Below are positions 51,814 through 62,896 of a stretch of DNA of 64,000 nt, in pieces; within the stretch, counting starts at the first letter, position 1, and each line of letters begins with the position of its first letter. The notes below the pieces were generated by a model. The model made no database searches, was not told the DNA's origin, and was given only the letters and a program-made list of their open reading frames with translations. Origin of the DNA: Nannocystis pusilla (lineage in GTDB: Bacteria > Myxococcota_A > Polyangia > Nannocystales > Nannocystaceae); assembly GCF_020073745.1 (NCBI RefSeq), contig NZ_JAIRAU010000039.1, positions 1 through 64,000 on the forward strand. Direction: 5' to 3'. The position numbers and the translations under genes were made by a program.

Positions 51814-53445
51814 ATGGTCCGTCCTTCGCTGCCCGCAGTCTTCCGCGACGCGCCCGTCCTGAGCGGCGGGCCCGGGCGCGGGCCGGAACCTGACTCCAAG
51901 GACAGGAGCGAACCATCGACCCCCGCGCGCCTCGCCTGCGCCCACCTGCCCGCCTTTCCGCTGCAGGTCCTGCTGCGGCGGCGGCCCGAGCTGCGCGGCG
52001 CCCCCGTCGCCGTCACCAGCCGCGAGGGCCCGCACGGCGAGGTCCTGTGGGCCAGCCAGGCCGCACGGCGCCGCGGCGTCGCCCGCGGCATGCGCTGCGC
52101 CGCCGCCCGCAGCCTCGTCCCCGAGCTCCACGCAGAGCCTGTCCCCGAGGACATCCTCTCCGCCGCCGCCGACGAGCTGCTGCGCGCCCTGCTGCGGCGG
52201 TCGCCGCGGGTCGAGCCGTGCGCCGACCCGCGCGGCGCCTTCTGGCTCGATCCCTCCGGGCTCGAGCGGCTGCAGGGCGATCTCCCGACCTGGGCCGGCG
52301 GCCTGCGGCGCGATCTCGAGGCGCTCGGTTACGCCGCCGGCGTCGCCGTCGGCTTCTCGCGGTACTCCACCCTCGCGCTGGCGCGTCACGGCTCGCTCGC
52401 CGCGCCGCTCGTGCTCGCCAGCCCCGCCGAGGAGGCCGCCCGCGCCGGGGCCGTCCCGCTGGCCGCGCTCGACCTCCCACCTGTCCTTCAGGACACCCTC
52501 GAAAAGCTCGGGATCTCCAGCCTCGGCGGCTTCCTCGCCCTCCCGGCGGCCGAGGTGCGGACCCGCCTCGGCAGCGCCGCCGCGGCCCTCCACGCCCGCG
52601 CCGGCGGCCGCGAGCACGCCCCGCTGCGGCCCGCCGAGCTCGACGACCCGCCCGAGCTCGCGCTCGAGATCGACCCACCCGACGACGACCGCGAGCGGCT
52701 GCTGTTCGCCCTCAAGGAGCCGATCGCCTGTCTCTTACGCCAGGTCTGCACCGGCGGCGACGCCCTCGTCCTGGTCCGGCTGACGCTCGAGCTCGACCAC
52801 GAGGATCCCGCCGTCACCACCGTCGAGCCGGCCGCGCCGCTGCAGGCCGAGCCGGACGATCTCCTGCAGCTGCTCGACCTCCTGCGCCTGCGCCTCGACA
52901 ACCTCGTCCTCGCCGCGCCGGTCAAGCGGGCCGTCCTCGTCGGCCTCGGCGCCCGCGCCCGCGCCGAGCAGCTCGCCCTCCTGCGCGGCCGCGGTCGCGA
53001 CCTCGCCGCGGCCGCCCGCGCCCTCGCCCGCGTGCGGGCCGCCTTCGGCGAGCAGGCCGTCACCCGCGCCGCCCTGCGCTCCGCCCACCTCCCCGAGGCC
53101 AGCTTCGCCTGGGAGCCCGTGTCCGAAGTGACATGTCCGATCGTCCATGACCTTCCGGCCAACCACCACGAGGCCCTGGCCGCCCCGCCGCTGTGCCGGC
53201 GCCTGCTCCCGCGCCCGCTGCCGCTGCCGCGCCGCGACGAGGCCGACGAGCACTGGCTGGCCGCCAGCGGCCTGGTCCGCGGCGCCGTGGTCCGCATGGC
53301 CGGCCCCTACCGGGTCAGCGGCGGCTGGTGGGCCCGCGAGGTCGAGCGCGACTACTACTTCGCCGAGACCGTCCACGGCGACATCGCCTGGCTGTTCTAC
53401 GACCGCCCGCGCGACCGCTGGTACCTCCACGGGATCCTCGACTGA
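51814..53445 (+). CDS. imuB: ImuB, catalytically inactive Y-family polymerase-like protein
   Basis: The 543-residue protein has the Y-family fold (ACAHLPAFPLQVLLRRRPELRGAPVAV, WASQAARRRGVARGMRCAAARSL, GVAVGFSRYSTLALARHG, LPPVLQDTLEKLGISSLGGFLALP) but lacks the catalytic Asp and Asp-Glu residues of DinB, as is usual for ImuB. ImuB links DnaE2 to the sliding clamp and ImuA. The C-terminal WWAREVERDYYFAETVHGDIAWLFYD region is typical of ImuB. The ATG at 51814 was selected; a GTG at 51796 and the open frame upstream are alternatives. It ends 11 bases before dnaE2. Confidence 0.9.
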   Translation: MVRPSLPAVFRDAPVLSGGPGRGPEPDSKDRSEPSTPARLACAHLPAFPLQVLLRRRPELRGAPVAVTSREGPHGEVLWASQAARRRGVARGMRCAAARSLVPELHAEPVPEDILSAAADELLRALLRRSPRVEPCADPRGAFWLDPSGLERLQGDLPTWAGGLRRDLEALGYAAGVAVGFSRYSTLALARHGSLAAPLVLASPAEEAARAGAVPLAALDLPPVLQDTLEKLGISSLGGFLALPAAEVRTRLGSAAAALHARAGGREHAPLRPAELDDPPELALEIDPPDDDRERLLFALKEPIACLLRQVCTGGDALVLVRLTLELDHEDPAVTTVEPAAPLQAEPDDLLQLLDLLRLRLDNLVLAAPVKRAVLVGLGARARAEQLALLRGRGRDLAAAARALARVRAAFGEQAVTRAALRSAHLPEASFAWEPVSEVTCPIVHDLPANHHEALAAPPLCRRLLPRPLPLPRRDEADEHWLAASGLVRGAVVRMAGPYRVSGGWWAREVERDYYFAETVHGDIAWLFYDRPRDRWYLHGILD

Positions 53446-53456
53446 GAGCCGCGCCG

Positions 53457-56702
<3,246 letters not shown>

Positions 56703-56846
56703 GCCGTCGCTAGCCGGGCGATGACATGACCCGAAGGACATGTCTCTCGACCTGACCCCAAGGACATCCTCGCCCCGGCGGCCCGATCGCGAGCGCGGCC
56801 GCCGGGGCCTCGCCCCGACGGCCGCACCTGCCCTGAAGGCCAGCCG
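56703..56846. repeat. palindrome cluster and stem between dnaE2 and a lipoprotein gene
   Basis: Between convergent genes are ATGACCCGAAGGACATGTC and TGACCCCAAGGACAT (about 56725-56766), both TGACC-N4-GGACA variants, and a stem GCGGCCG/CGGCCGC (56795-56825) that could act as a terminator. No T-run is seen. Confidence 0.55.
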
Positions 56847-57233
56847 TCACAGCTGCTGCGGCGGGTTGGCCTTGAACGTGTACTTGTACGAGGCGATGCC
56901 CTCGCGGCGGTCGACCGGGTCGAGCACCAGGCCGTCGACGGCCCGGACGATGCACTGCTGCAGCGCCTCGGGGGCCTGCGTGCCGGTCGGGTCGACGGCG
57001 ACGTCGAACAGCCTGCCGGTCTTTTTCTCGACCTTGAAGCGGACCAGGACCTCGCCGCCGACGCTCTGGTCGTCGACCAGCGCCTGGTCGTAGCAGTCCT
57101 TCACCGCGCTGTTCTTGGTCTCGAGCAGCGTGCGGGTGTCGGCGCGGTAGGTCTCGGCGTCGCGCTTGACGCCGGCGCAGCCGACCGCTGTCGCGGCCAG
57201 CAAGAGGGAGCTGAGGATGGTGGTGATACGCAT
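56847..57233 (-). CDS. AgmX/PglI C-terminal-domain lipoprotein
   Basis: The 128-residue protein has a lipoprotein signal peptide (LLLAATAVGC) and one small domain (VKDCYDQAL, GEVLVRFKVEKKTGRLFDVAV, PEALQQCIVRAVDGLVLDP). The spaced Cys pair and the GxVxVxFxV pattern match the TonB-like C-terminal domain seen in AgmX/PglI proteins of myxobacteria. It probably sits in the periplasm at a membrane. The gene lies 15 bases after the OmpA-type lipoprotein gene and is probably in one transcript with it. Exact role unknown. Confidence 0.78.
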   Translation of the reverse strand: MRITTILSSLLLAATAVGCAGVKRDAETYRADTRTLLETKNSAVKDCYDQALVDDQSVGGEVLVRFKVEKKTGRLFDVAVDPTGTQAPEALQQCIVRAVDGLVLDPVDRREGIASYKYTFKANPPQQL

Positions 57234-57248
57234 GTTGATGGCTCCCCT

Positions 57249-57983
57249 CTACTTGGCTTCCTTGGCCGCCGCGTCCCCGGCCGCCGCGTCCCCTGCCGCC
57301 GCGTCTCCAGCGGCCGCGGCCTCGGACGGGGTCTCGGGCGACGGATTGGCGACCGTCGACGTCGACTCCTCGACGACCTTCTTCTGGCCGGTCTTCGGGT
57401 CGATCTCGACCTTCTTCTTCGTCACGTCCTGCTCGACGATGTTGAACTCGACGCGGCGGTTCTTCTCCTTGCCCTCCTCCGTCGATTCGTCGGCGATGAG
57501 GCGTGTCTCGCCGTAGCCCTTGGCGGTGAACATCTCCTTGGGCAACTCGCCCTTGGTGACGAGGTAGTTCATGACCGCCTTGGCCCGCTGGTCCGACAGC
57601 TTCAGGTTGTGCTTGTCGGTGCCCTCGCTCGAGGTGTGGCCCTCGATGGCGATCTTCTTGATGTGCGGGTTCTCCTTGATGACCGAGATGATCTCGGCCA
57701 TCAGCCCGTCCGACTCGGGGCGGATCGTCGCCTTGTCGAGGTCGAACTGGATCTTCTCTCCGATCGAGATCTTGTTGTCCTCGACCACCACGCGCTTCGG
57801 CGGCTCCGGCTCCGGCTCGGGAGGTGGTGGCGGCGGCGGCGGCGCCGGCAACGGCGGCGGGTCCCCGATCACGGCCAGCGCCGTCGCGTCGTCGAACACG
57901 GTCGGCGCGCAGGCGGCGACCTGCGACGCGAACACCGCGAGCAGAGTCGGCAGGATGAGTCGAGTTGTCCGAGACATTGGCAT
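57249..57983 (-). CDS. OmpA/Pal-type peptidoglycan-binding lipoprotein
   Basis: The 244-residue protein has a lipoprotein signal peptide (FASQVAAC), a Pro/Glu-rich linker near residues 42-62, and an OmpA domain (IQFDLDKATIRPESDGLMAEI, KIAIEGHTSSEGTDKHNLKLS, DQRAKAVMNYLV, AKGYGETRLIADESTEEGKE, NRRVEFNIVEQ). This binds diaminopimelate in peptidoglycan and ties the outer membrane to it. The C-terminal tail has repeated GDAAA units. The ATG at 57983 has GGAGGAG six bases upstream. It is not near tol genes, so it is a Pal-like protein rather than certainly Pal. Confidence 0.9.
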   Translation of the reverse strand: MPMSRTTRLILPTLLAVFASQVAACAPTVFDDATALAVIGDPPPLPAPPPPPPPPEPEPEPPKRVVVEDNKISIGEKIQFDLDKATIRPESDGLMAEIISVIKENPHIKKIAIEGHTSSEGTDKHNLKLSDQRAKAVMNYLVTKGELPKEMFTAKGYGETRLIADESTEEGKEKNRRVEFNIVEQDVTKKKVEIDPKTGQKKVVEESTSTVANPSPETPSEAAAAGDAAAGDAAAGDAAAKEAK

Positions 57984-58198
57984 CTGAGTCTCCTCCGTGG
58001 GGCCGCAGTGGGCCCCGGCGGCTTTGATACACCGCCGGGACGGCCCGGGCGGTGAGTTTACGGCAGCTTTACCGACTCGAGCCAATTCGCCAACAACCTG
58101 GTCGAATCCCCGAATTCGCCAGGATTCGCCGATTTCAGGGCCGCTCCCGGCCATTCAAGCGTCGAACGCGCGCGAGCCGCCCGTTTGCGCCCCACGCA
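57984..58198. other. upstream region of the OmpA-type gene
   Basis: About 215 bases, with an AT-richer part (58075-58145) that repeats AATTCGCCA and GATTCGCC several times. It probably contains the promoter of the two-lipoprotein transcript. No -10/-35 pair is clear. Confidence 0.4.
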
Positions 58199-59101
58199 TC
58201 AAGGGATCCCGCACACACCGACGTTCTCGAACCCGGGGGGCGCCTGTCCTTCGCTGTACCAGGCGATGCACGACATCTTCTCGTCGAGCTCCTGGCACGT
58301 CGCGTCGCCCTCGGAGGTGTCGCACCACGGCGAGCAGCAGTACGAGAAGGTGCATTCGGGCACGAGCGCGTCGAAGATGCACGCGAAGCCCGGCGCGCAC
58401 GACGACCAGCCGATGCACGGGTCCTGGTAGGTCGCCTCCGCGCCGCCCTGCACCACCGGCAGGCACACGAAGTTCGTGTTGCCGACCTTGATCGCGTCCA
58501 TGTAGCAGCCCTCGCCGTCGGCGCAGTTCTGCAGCAGCGGGTCGCACTGCTTGAAGCAGTTGCCGAAGTCGTAGCCGAAGAACAGCTTCACGCAGGTGGT
58601 GTCGCTGCCCTCGCACATCGGGTTCTGCGAGTCACCCGTGCAGTACGGCAGGCAGAAGCCCGAGCCGTCGTAGTCGAGGTCGAGGCAGACCGTGCCGAGC
58701 GCACAGTTGTCGTCGCCGAGGCCGTCGCCCCCGACCGAGCACGGCTCGTTGGGGGCCTTGGGGTCGTCCTGCACCGGCACGCACTTGATGCCCTCGGGGA
58801 TGAACGTGTTGGGGCTGGCGTAGGCCGTGCACTTCTGGCCCTCGGGACAGTCCTGGTCGTACAGGTTGCACATCCCCCCGCCCGAGGGATCGGCCGTCGT
58901 CCCGCTCGTATCGCCGCTCGTCGGCTCGCCCGTCGTCGCCTCGGCGGCGGTCGTCCCCTCCGTGGACGTCGTCGGCGACTCTCCCGTGCCGGTCGACGTG
59001 CTCTCCGGCATGCTCGTGGGCACCCCGGAACCCGCCGGCAGCCAGTCGTCGCTACAGCCCGCAGCGGCCAGGAATGCGAGGGAAAGTGCCCGAATCTGCA
59101 T
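58199..59101 (-). CDS. Cys-rich lipoprotein with Thr/Ser-rich linker
   Basis: The 300-residue protein has a lipoprotein signal (LAFLAAAGC), a disordered Thr/Ser/Gly/Glu-rich linker (about 20-75) and a domain with more than 20 Cys residues (CNLYDQDCPEGQKCTAY, DNCALGTVCLDLDYDG, CADGEGCYMDAI, FSYCCSPWCDTSEGDATC), probably all in disulphides. Proteins with this plan are abundant in Nannocystis-like and Polyangium-like genomes and face outward. No enzyme motif is visible. It is divergent from the HGS-repeat gene and may not be related to it. Confidence 0.8.
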   Translation of the reverse strand: MQIRALSLAFLAAAGCSDDWLPAGSGVPTSMPESTSTGTGESPTTSTEGTTAAEATTGEPTSGDTSGTTADPSGGGMCNLYDQDCPEGQKCTAYASPNTFIPEGIKCVPVQDDPKAPNEPCSVGGDGLGDDNCALGTVCLDLDYDGSGFCLPYCTGDSQNPMCEGSDTTCVKLFFGYDFGNCFKQCDPLLQNCADGEGCYMDAIKVGNTNFVCLPVVQGGAEATYQDPCIGWSSCAPGFACIFDALVPECTFSYCCSPWCDTSEGDATCQELDEKMSCIAWYSEGQAPPGFENVGVCGIP

Positions 59102-59255
59102 GCGAAGAGCTCTTCTGCGACGCTACGGAGCGTCGTTGCCGGTGTCAAGTTGTCGGCGAGGCCGCCTTCTGGAGCCGCCTGTCTGGTGCTACCGCCGCTT
59201 CGCACCGACACGCGCGAGCTCACAGGCCCGTCCAGCGACGCGCGCGGAGTTCGGT

Positions 59256-59261
59256 TATGGT
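59256..59261 (+). promoter_or_regulatory. TATGGT -10-like box of the HGS-repeat gene
   Basis: TATGGT at 59256-59261 lies six bases before the ATG at 59268. No Shine-Dalgarno or clear -35 box is present. This matches the leaderless pattern. Confidence 0.4.
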
Positions 59262-59267
59262 GCAGCC

Positions 59268-59531
59268 ATGGCCGCCCCTGATCCTGACGACCTTGTCTCC
59301 TTTCGCAAGAAGGCCAGCGCAGTGCTAGGTCCCGAGCATCGTGAGATCTCGGACAAGGCGCTCGAGTACGCGGAGACGGGCGTACCGAGCGGCGACCTCG
59401 TCGCCGCGGCAACCTTCGCGCCCGGCGATCCGGGCCACGCGTCGCACGGTTCGCACGGCTCCCACGGCTCGCACGGTTCGCACGGCTCCCACGGCTCGCA
59501 TGGATCGCACGGCTCCCACGGCTCCTGGTGA
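59268..59531 (+). CDS. HGS-repeat small protein, putative radical SAM substrate
   Basis: An 87-residue protein. Residues 1-56 (MAAPDPDDLVSFRKKASAVL, KALEYAETGVPSGDLVAAAT) are leader-like. Residues 57-86 are one HAS and nine HGS triplets, ending in Trp87. Codons vary within the repeats (GGT/GGC/GGA, TCG/TCC, CAC/CAT), so the amino-acid pattern seems to be kept by selection. The next gene, a radical SAM enzyme, begins inside the tail. This is the layout of a precursor peptide and its modifier. It resembles HxsA of the His-Xaa-Ser system, but the N-terminus and neighbours differ. A metal-binding peptide, unmodified, is the main alternative. Confidence 0.75.
   Translation: MAAPDPDDLVSFRKKASAVLGPEHREISDKALEYAETGVPSGDLVAAATFAPGDPGHASHGSHGSHGSHGSHGSHGSHGSHGSHGSW
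59436..59525 (+). repeat. tandem His-Gly-Ser coding repeat
   Basis: Ten consecutive nine-base units code for HAS plus nine HGS triplets at the C-terminus of the small protein. Synonymous differences are spread among units rather than in identical blocks. Confidence 0.9.
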
Positions 59532-60549
59532 GCGCTCGCCTGCCGGCGCGATCGAGGCGCGGATCGCCGGCAAGGCCCCGCGGGTGCATATCCTGACCGG
59601 CGCGGTGTGCAACAACAATTGCATCTTCTGCATGGAGGAGGACCGCGACGGCCGCTACGTCGTCAACTCCGCCACCACCGACGAGACCGTGCGCTGGATC
59701 CTCGGCCAGCACGACGCCTTCGAGGAGGTGTGCTTCACCTCCGGCGAGCCGACCACCAACCAGCGGCTGCCCGTCTGGGTGAAAATGGCGAAAGAGGCAG
59801 GTGCGCGCCAGATCAGCATGATGACCAACGGCCGCGCGCTGAGCTACGACCGCTACGCGCGCCTCCTGCTGTCGGCCGGCCTCAACAAGGTCTACGTCAG
59901 CATCCACGGCCACACCGCCAAGCTGCACGACGGCCTCACCCGCACGCCCGGCAGCTACGAGCAGACCGTCGCCGGCATCGCCACCATCGCCCGCTACAAG
60001 CGCCTCGGCGTCGCGCTGCACACCAGCACCGTCGTCACCAAGCGCAACCTGCCGCACCTCCACGACATCTACGTGTTCTTGCGCGAGCGCGGGGTCGACC
60101 AGGTCGTCTTCAACGTCATGCAGGCGAACGGCCGCGCCAACACCTTCTTCGACCAGCTGTTCCCGACGTACACCGAGATCGCCGGCGCCGCCGAGGTCTT
60201 CTTGCAGCAGGCGAGCGCGCGCGAGCGCCAGGTCCAGGCCTTCTTCGTCGACATCCCGCTGTGCACCACCACCCGGCTGCCCGATCACAACCGCGGCTAC
60301 GTCGAGGACTACGTCCACTTCGAGCCGCCCGTGGCCGTGCACACCGATCTGATCCCCGCCGACCGCCTGGCCGAGCGGCGCTCCGGTCCTGACGGTGGCC
60401 TCGTCGCCGTGCGCCGCGCCGACCTCGACGACAGCGCCCGCCACAAGCGCCCCGAGTGCGCCGGCTGCCGCTACGATCGCGTGTGCGAGGGCGTGTGGGG
60501 CAACTACCTCCGCCGCTACGGCTGGGACGAGTTCGCCCCGGTGGCCTGA
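59500..60549 (+). CDS. radical SAM enzyme with C-terminal auxiliary cluster motif
   Basis: The 349-residue protein has the radical SAM cluster CNNNCIFC (Cys37, Cys41, Cys44), the SGEPT loop and segments MTNGRALSYDR, KVYVSIHGHT and STVVTKRNLPHL of the barrel. Near the end Cys255 (DIPLC) and CAGCRYDRVC (Cys320, Cys323, Cys329), followed by GVWGNYLRRYGWDEFAPV, could hold a second iron-sulphur cluster, as in SPASM/twitch peptide maturases. The ATG at 59500 overlaps the HGS gene by 32 bases. A GTG at 59584 would start too close to the cluster. It likely modifies the HGS peptide; reaction unknown. Confidence 0.88.
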   Translation: MDRTAPTAPGERSPAGAIEARIAGKAPRVHILTGAVCNNNCIFCMEEDRDGRYVVNSATTDETVRWILGQHDAFEEVCFTSGEPTTNQRLPVWVKMAKEAGARQISMMTNGRALSYDRYARLLLSAGLNKVYVSIHGHTAKLHDGLTRTPGSYEQTVAGIATIARYKRLGVALHTSTVVTKRNLPHLHDIYVFLRERGVDQVVFNVMQANGRANTFFDQLFPTYTEIAGAAEVFLQQASARERQVQAFFVDIPLCTTTRLPDHNRGYVEDYVHFEPPVAVHTDLIPADRLAERRSGPDGGLVAVRRADLDDSARHKRPECAGCRYDRVCEGVWGNYLRRYGWDEFAPVA

Positions 60550-60580
60550 CGTCCGCCCGCCGACCCCCGCGAGGCCGCGC

Positions 60581-61462
60581 ATGCTCCTCGACGCCGCCAC
60601 CGCGCCGCTGCCCGACCCCGCCGGCCCCGACGCCGAGGCCGCCCTGCTCGCGCCGTTCTTCGCCGCCTACCGCCGCCGCTTCGGCGTCGCGCCCGCGACC
60701 ACCCGCGACGCCCACGGCCTCCTGCTCCGCTTCCCCGCCCACGACGCGCCCGCGCACGCCGTCGTCGTCGGCCGCGTCGACGTCCTCGGCGGCCACCCGG
60801 CCGTCCGCGCGTACCTGCGACAGCTCGGCTTCGGCTGGGACGCCCGCGGCTTCATCGACGCCACGCCCGCCCCCGCCAGCCTGCTCGCCCGCGTCCCCGC
60901 GCTCGGCCCGCGCCCGCGCTACTATCAAGCTGCCTATTCGGCCATGAACAAACGAACATGGCTCGAAGGCAACCTGCGCGGCGAGGTCCCGCTCGCCCTC
61001 GGCAGCGCCGCCTACTACGCCGCGCTCGGCGCGGCCGCCCGCCTGCGCCTGCCCGAGCCCCGGCGCGTGCGGGCCGGCCGCGACTACCACTTCTTCGGCG
61101 TCCAGCACGACATCACCAAGCACCTGCTGCTGACCCACCTCGTCCCGCGCCCGCTGCTCCTCGACCTCGGCCGCGCCCTCGCGGCCGGCCTGCGCCGCTG
61201 GCACCGCGGCCCGCTCGTCCCCGCGCCGCTGGCCCGCTTCTACGAGAACGACCTGCTCGCCTACTGCCAGCAGATCTGGCGCGACCTCGCCGACCCGGCC
61301 GAGTTCGTGCCCACCTGCCTGCTGCCGCCCAACCTCGATCAACTGTGGCGCGCCGTCGACGCCCGCCTGCGCGAGTCGGCCGCCGGACCGCACACCTGGA
61401 TCGCCACCGACGCCGACACCTGCCCCGACTTCCACATCGCCCGCCCCCGCCGCGCGTCCTGA
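60581..61462 (+). CDS. unknown protein of the HGS/radical SAM locus
   Basis: The 293-residue protein matches no family I recognise. The ATG at 60581 has GAGG six bases upstream and follows the radical SAM gene by 31 bases. It is rich in aromatic and basic residues, with RPRYYQAAYSAMNKRTWLEG, RDYHFFGVQHDITKHLLLTH, RFYENDLLAYCQQIW and the end TDADTCPDFHIARP. The HFFGVQHD and TDADTCPDFH segments contain His/Asp residues that could bind metal. No signal peptide or membrane segment. By position it may be a second modifying enzyme, a protease or a partner protein of the locus. Confidence 0.7.
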   Translation: MLLDAATAPLPDPAGPDAEAALLAPFFAAYRRRFGVAPATTRDAHGLLLRFPAHDAPAHAVVVGRVDVLGGHPAVRAYLRQLGFGWDARGFIDATPAPASLLARVPALGPRPRYYQAAYSAMNKRTWLEGNLRGEVPLALGSAAYYAALGAAARLRLPEPRRVRAGRDYHFFGVQHDITKHLLLTHLVPRPLLLDLGRALAAGLRRWHRGPLVPAPLARFYENDLLAYCQQIWRDLADPAEFVPTCLLPPNLDQLWRAVDARLRESAAGPHTWIATDADTCPDFHIARPRRAS

Positions 61463-61485
61463 CGACACCTGTCCCGAAGGTCGCG

Positions 61486-62373
61486 TCACTGCCCCGCCGC
61501 CTCGGGCAGCGCCCCGAAGCGGACCAGCAGCCGCCGCGCCAGGTCGACTCGCAGCGGGATCAGGCGCTCGAGCTCCTTCTCGGGCGTCCGGATCATCAGC
61601 GCATAGGCCCAGGTCGACGGGCCGCGCTCGGCCAATCCGACCAGCCAGCCGACCGCGAGCCCGTCGTGCTCCGTGAGCCCCGTCTTGCCACGCCACGACC
61701 AGCCGGGGGCCTGGGCGCGCGTCAGCATGTGCTCGACCAGGGCGCAGTGCGCGGGGGCCACCGGCAGCGCGCGGCGGTGCAGGCGGCTCATGAACTCCAC
61801 CTGCTCGCGCGGCGAGATCCGCAGCTGACCCGAGAGCCAGAAGCGATCGATCCCCCCGCCGATGTCCGCGTTGCCGTACGCGAACGCCTTCAGCGACGCC
61901 TGCATCGCCTCCGGCCCGACACGCCGGGCCACCTCCTGGAAGAACCACACGGTCGAGTCACGCAGCGCCGACGCCAGCGTGTGGTCGCGGTTCCACTCCC
62001 GCGGGCCCTCGCGCTCGACCCCGTCCCACGGCAGCGATGCGTCGGCGCCGCCCAGCACCCCGCGCTCGAGGGCGATCAGCGCGTTGGGGATCTTGAAGGT
62101 CGACGCCGGCAGCTCGCCGACCCCTGCCAGCCGCGCATCGCTCACGATCTGCTCGCCCGTCGTCAGCGAGCGCAGCACGAACACCCCCTCGACCTGCGCC
62201 GCCGCGAACAACTCCTGCGCCGACGCATCGACGCGCTCGACCACCGCGGGCGCCGGGCTCTCGGCGCCCCGCGCCTGAGCAGCGACCGCCGCCACGGCAG
62301 GCGGCGCGACCGGGGCCGCCGGCCGGGCGCACGCAGGTACGACGAACAGAGCGAGGCCGAGCCACCGGCGCAT
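61486..62373 (-). CDS. class D (OXA-type) beta-lactamase, lipoprotein
   Basis: The 295-residue protein has all class D motifs: STFK (91-94, catalytic Ser and carboxylated Lys), STV (140-142), YGN (166-168), FWLSGQLRISPREQVEF and KTG (230-232). The N-terminus LGLALFVVPAC is a lipoprotein signal, followed by an Ala/Pro-rich linker. It should hydrolyse beta-lactams at the membrane surface. No mobile element or integron site is next to it and GC content matches the genome, so it looks like a resident gene. The family also includes BlaR-type sensors, but here there is no transmembrane sensor part. Confidence 0.92.
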   Translation of the reverse strand: MRRWLGLALFVVPACARPAAPVAPPAVAAVAAQARGAESPAPAVVERVDASAQELFAAAQVEGVFVLRSLTTGEQIVSDARLAGVGELPASTFKIPNALIALERGVLGGADASLPWDGVEREGPREWNRDHTLASALRDSTVWFFQEVARRVGPEAMQASLKAFAYGNADIGGGIDRFWLSGQLRISPREQVEFMSRLHRRALPVAPAHCALVEHMLTRAQAPGWSWRGKTGLTEHDGLAVGWLVGLAERGPSTWAYALMIRTPEKELERLIPLRVDLARRLLVRFGALPEAAGQ

Positions 62374-62583
62374 GGCGGCACGACGCGCGAACCCGGCCGC
62401 GCATTCCCGAGCCGCAGCGGAACCACAGCCCGTCGCCTCCGACCTCCGCCGCGGCTCGCTCTGCCGGCGGCTCATCGGCCCCTGCACCTCACCACATGTC
62501 CCGAGGGACAGCCTATGGCGGCGCCGCCTGGACAGCGCCGCCTGCCCCGTTCATGTTGGTCTCTCGTCCGGAGGTAGACCGTC

Positions 62584-62874
62584 ATGGCCCAGATCGACAT
62601 CCGTCGCGCGAACTCGCTCGGCAAGGCGACCGCGCGCGAGCGCACCGAGGCGCTCGCGCGCCGCCTCGAGACCAAGTTCGGCATCCGCTGGCAGTGGAAG
62701 GGCGACGACCTCTCGTTCAACGCCCCCCAGGGCCCCGCCAAGGGCACCACCGGCACCATCAGCGTCGAGGACGCCGGCGTCCGCGTCCAGGTCGCCCTCC
62801 CGCTGCTGCTGCGGGCCTTCAAGGGTCGGGTCGAGGATCGGGTCAACGAGGAGCTCGACAAGCTGCTCGCCTGA
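62584..62874 (+). CDS. polyhydroxyalkanoic acid system family small protein
   Basis: The 96-residue protein (AQIDIRRANSLGKATARERTEAL, FGIRWQWKGDDLSFNAPQGP, KGTTGTISVEDAGVRVQVAL, LPLLLRAFKGRVEDRV) fits the PHA granule-associated small protein family, whose members are about 90 residues and have a DIRRxHxLGxxxAR start (here RRANSLGKA). GGAGG lies at a good distance from the ATG at 62584. No PHA genes are nearby. Function is unknown; the name reflects the family, not a proven link to PHA. Confidence 0.8.
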   Translation: MAQIDIRRANSLGKATARERTEALARRLETKFGIRWQWKGDDLSFNAPQGPAKGTTGTISVEDAGVRVQVALPLLLRAFKGRVEDRVNEELDKLLA

Positions 62875-62896
62875 GCGCCGGCGAGCCGCGCCCGAC

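Noticed and set aside
57255-57310. GCC-rich triplet-like repeats at the 3' end of the OmpA-type gene as a regulatory element
   Set aside because: They are in frame and encode repeated GDAAA units of the protein tail, so coding explains them.
59341-59499. Longer N-terminus of the radical SAM protein, overlapping most of the HGS gene
   Set aside because: It would encode Arg/Thr/Ala repeats that are only the shifted reading of the HGS codons. The ATG at 59500 gives a natural start.
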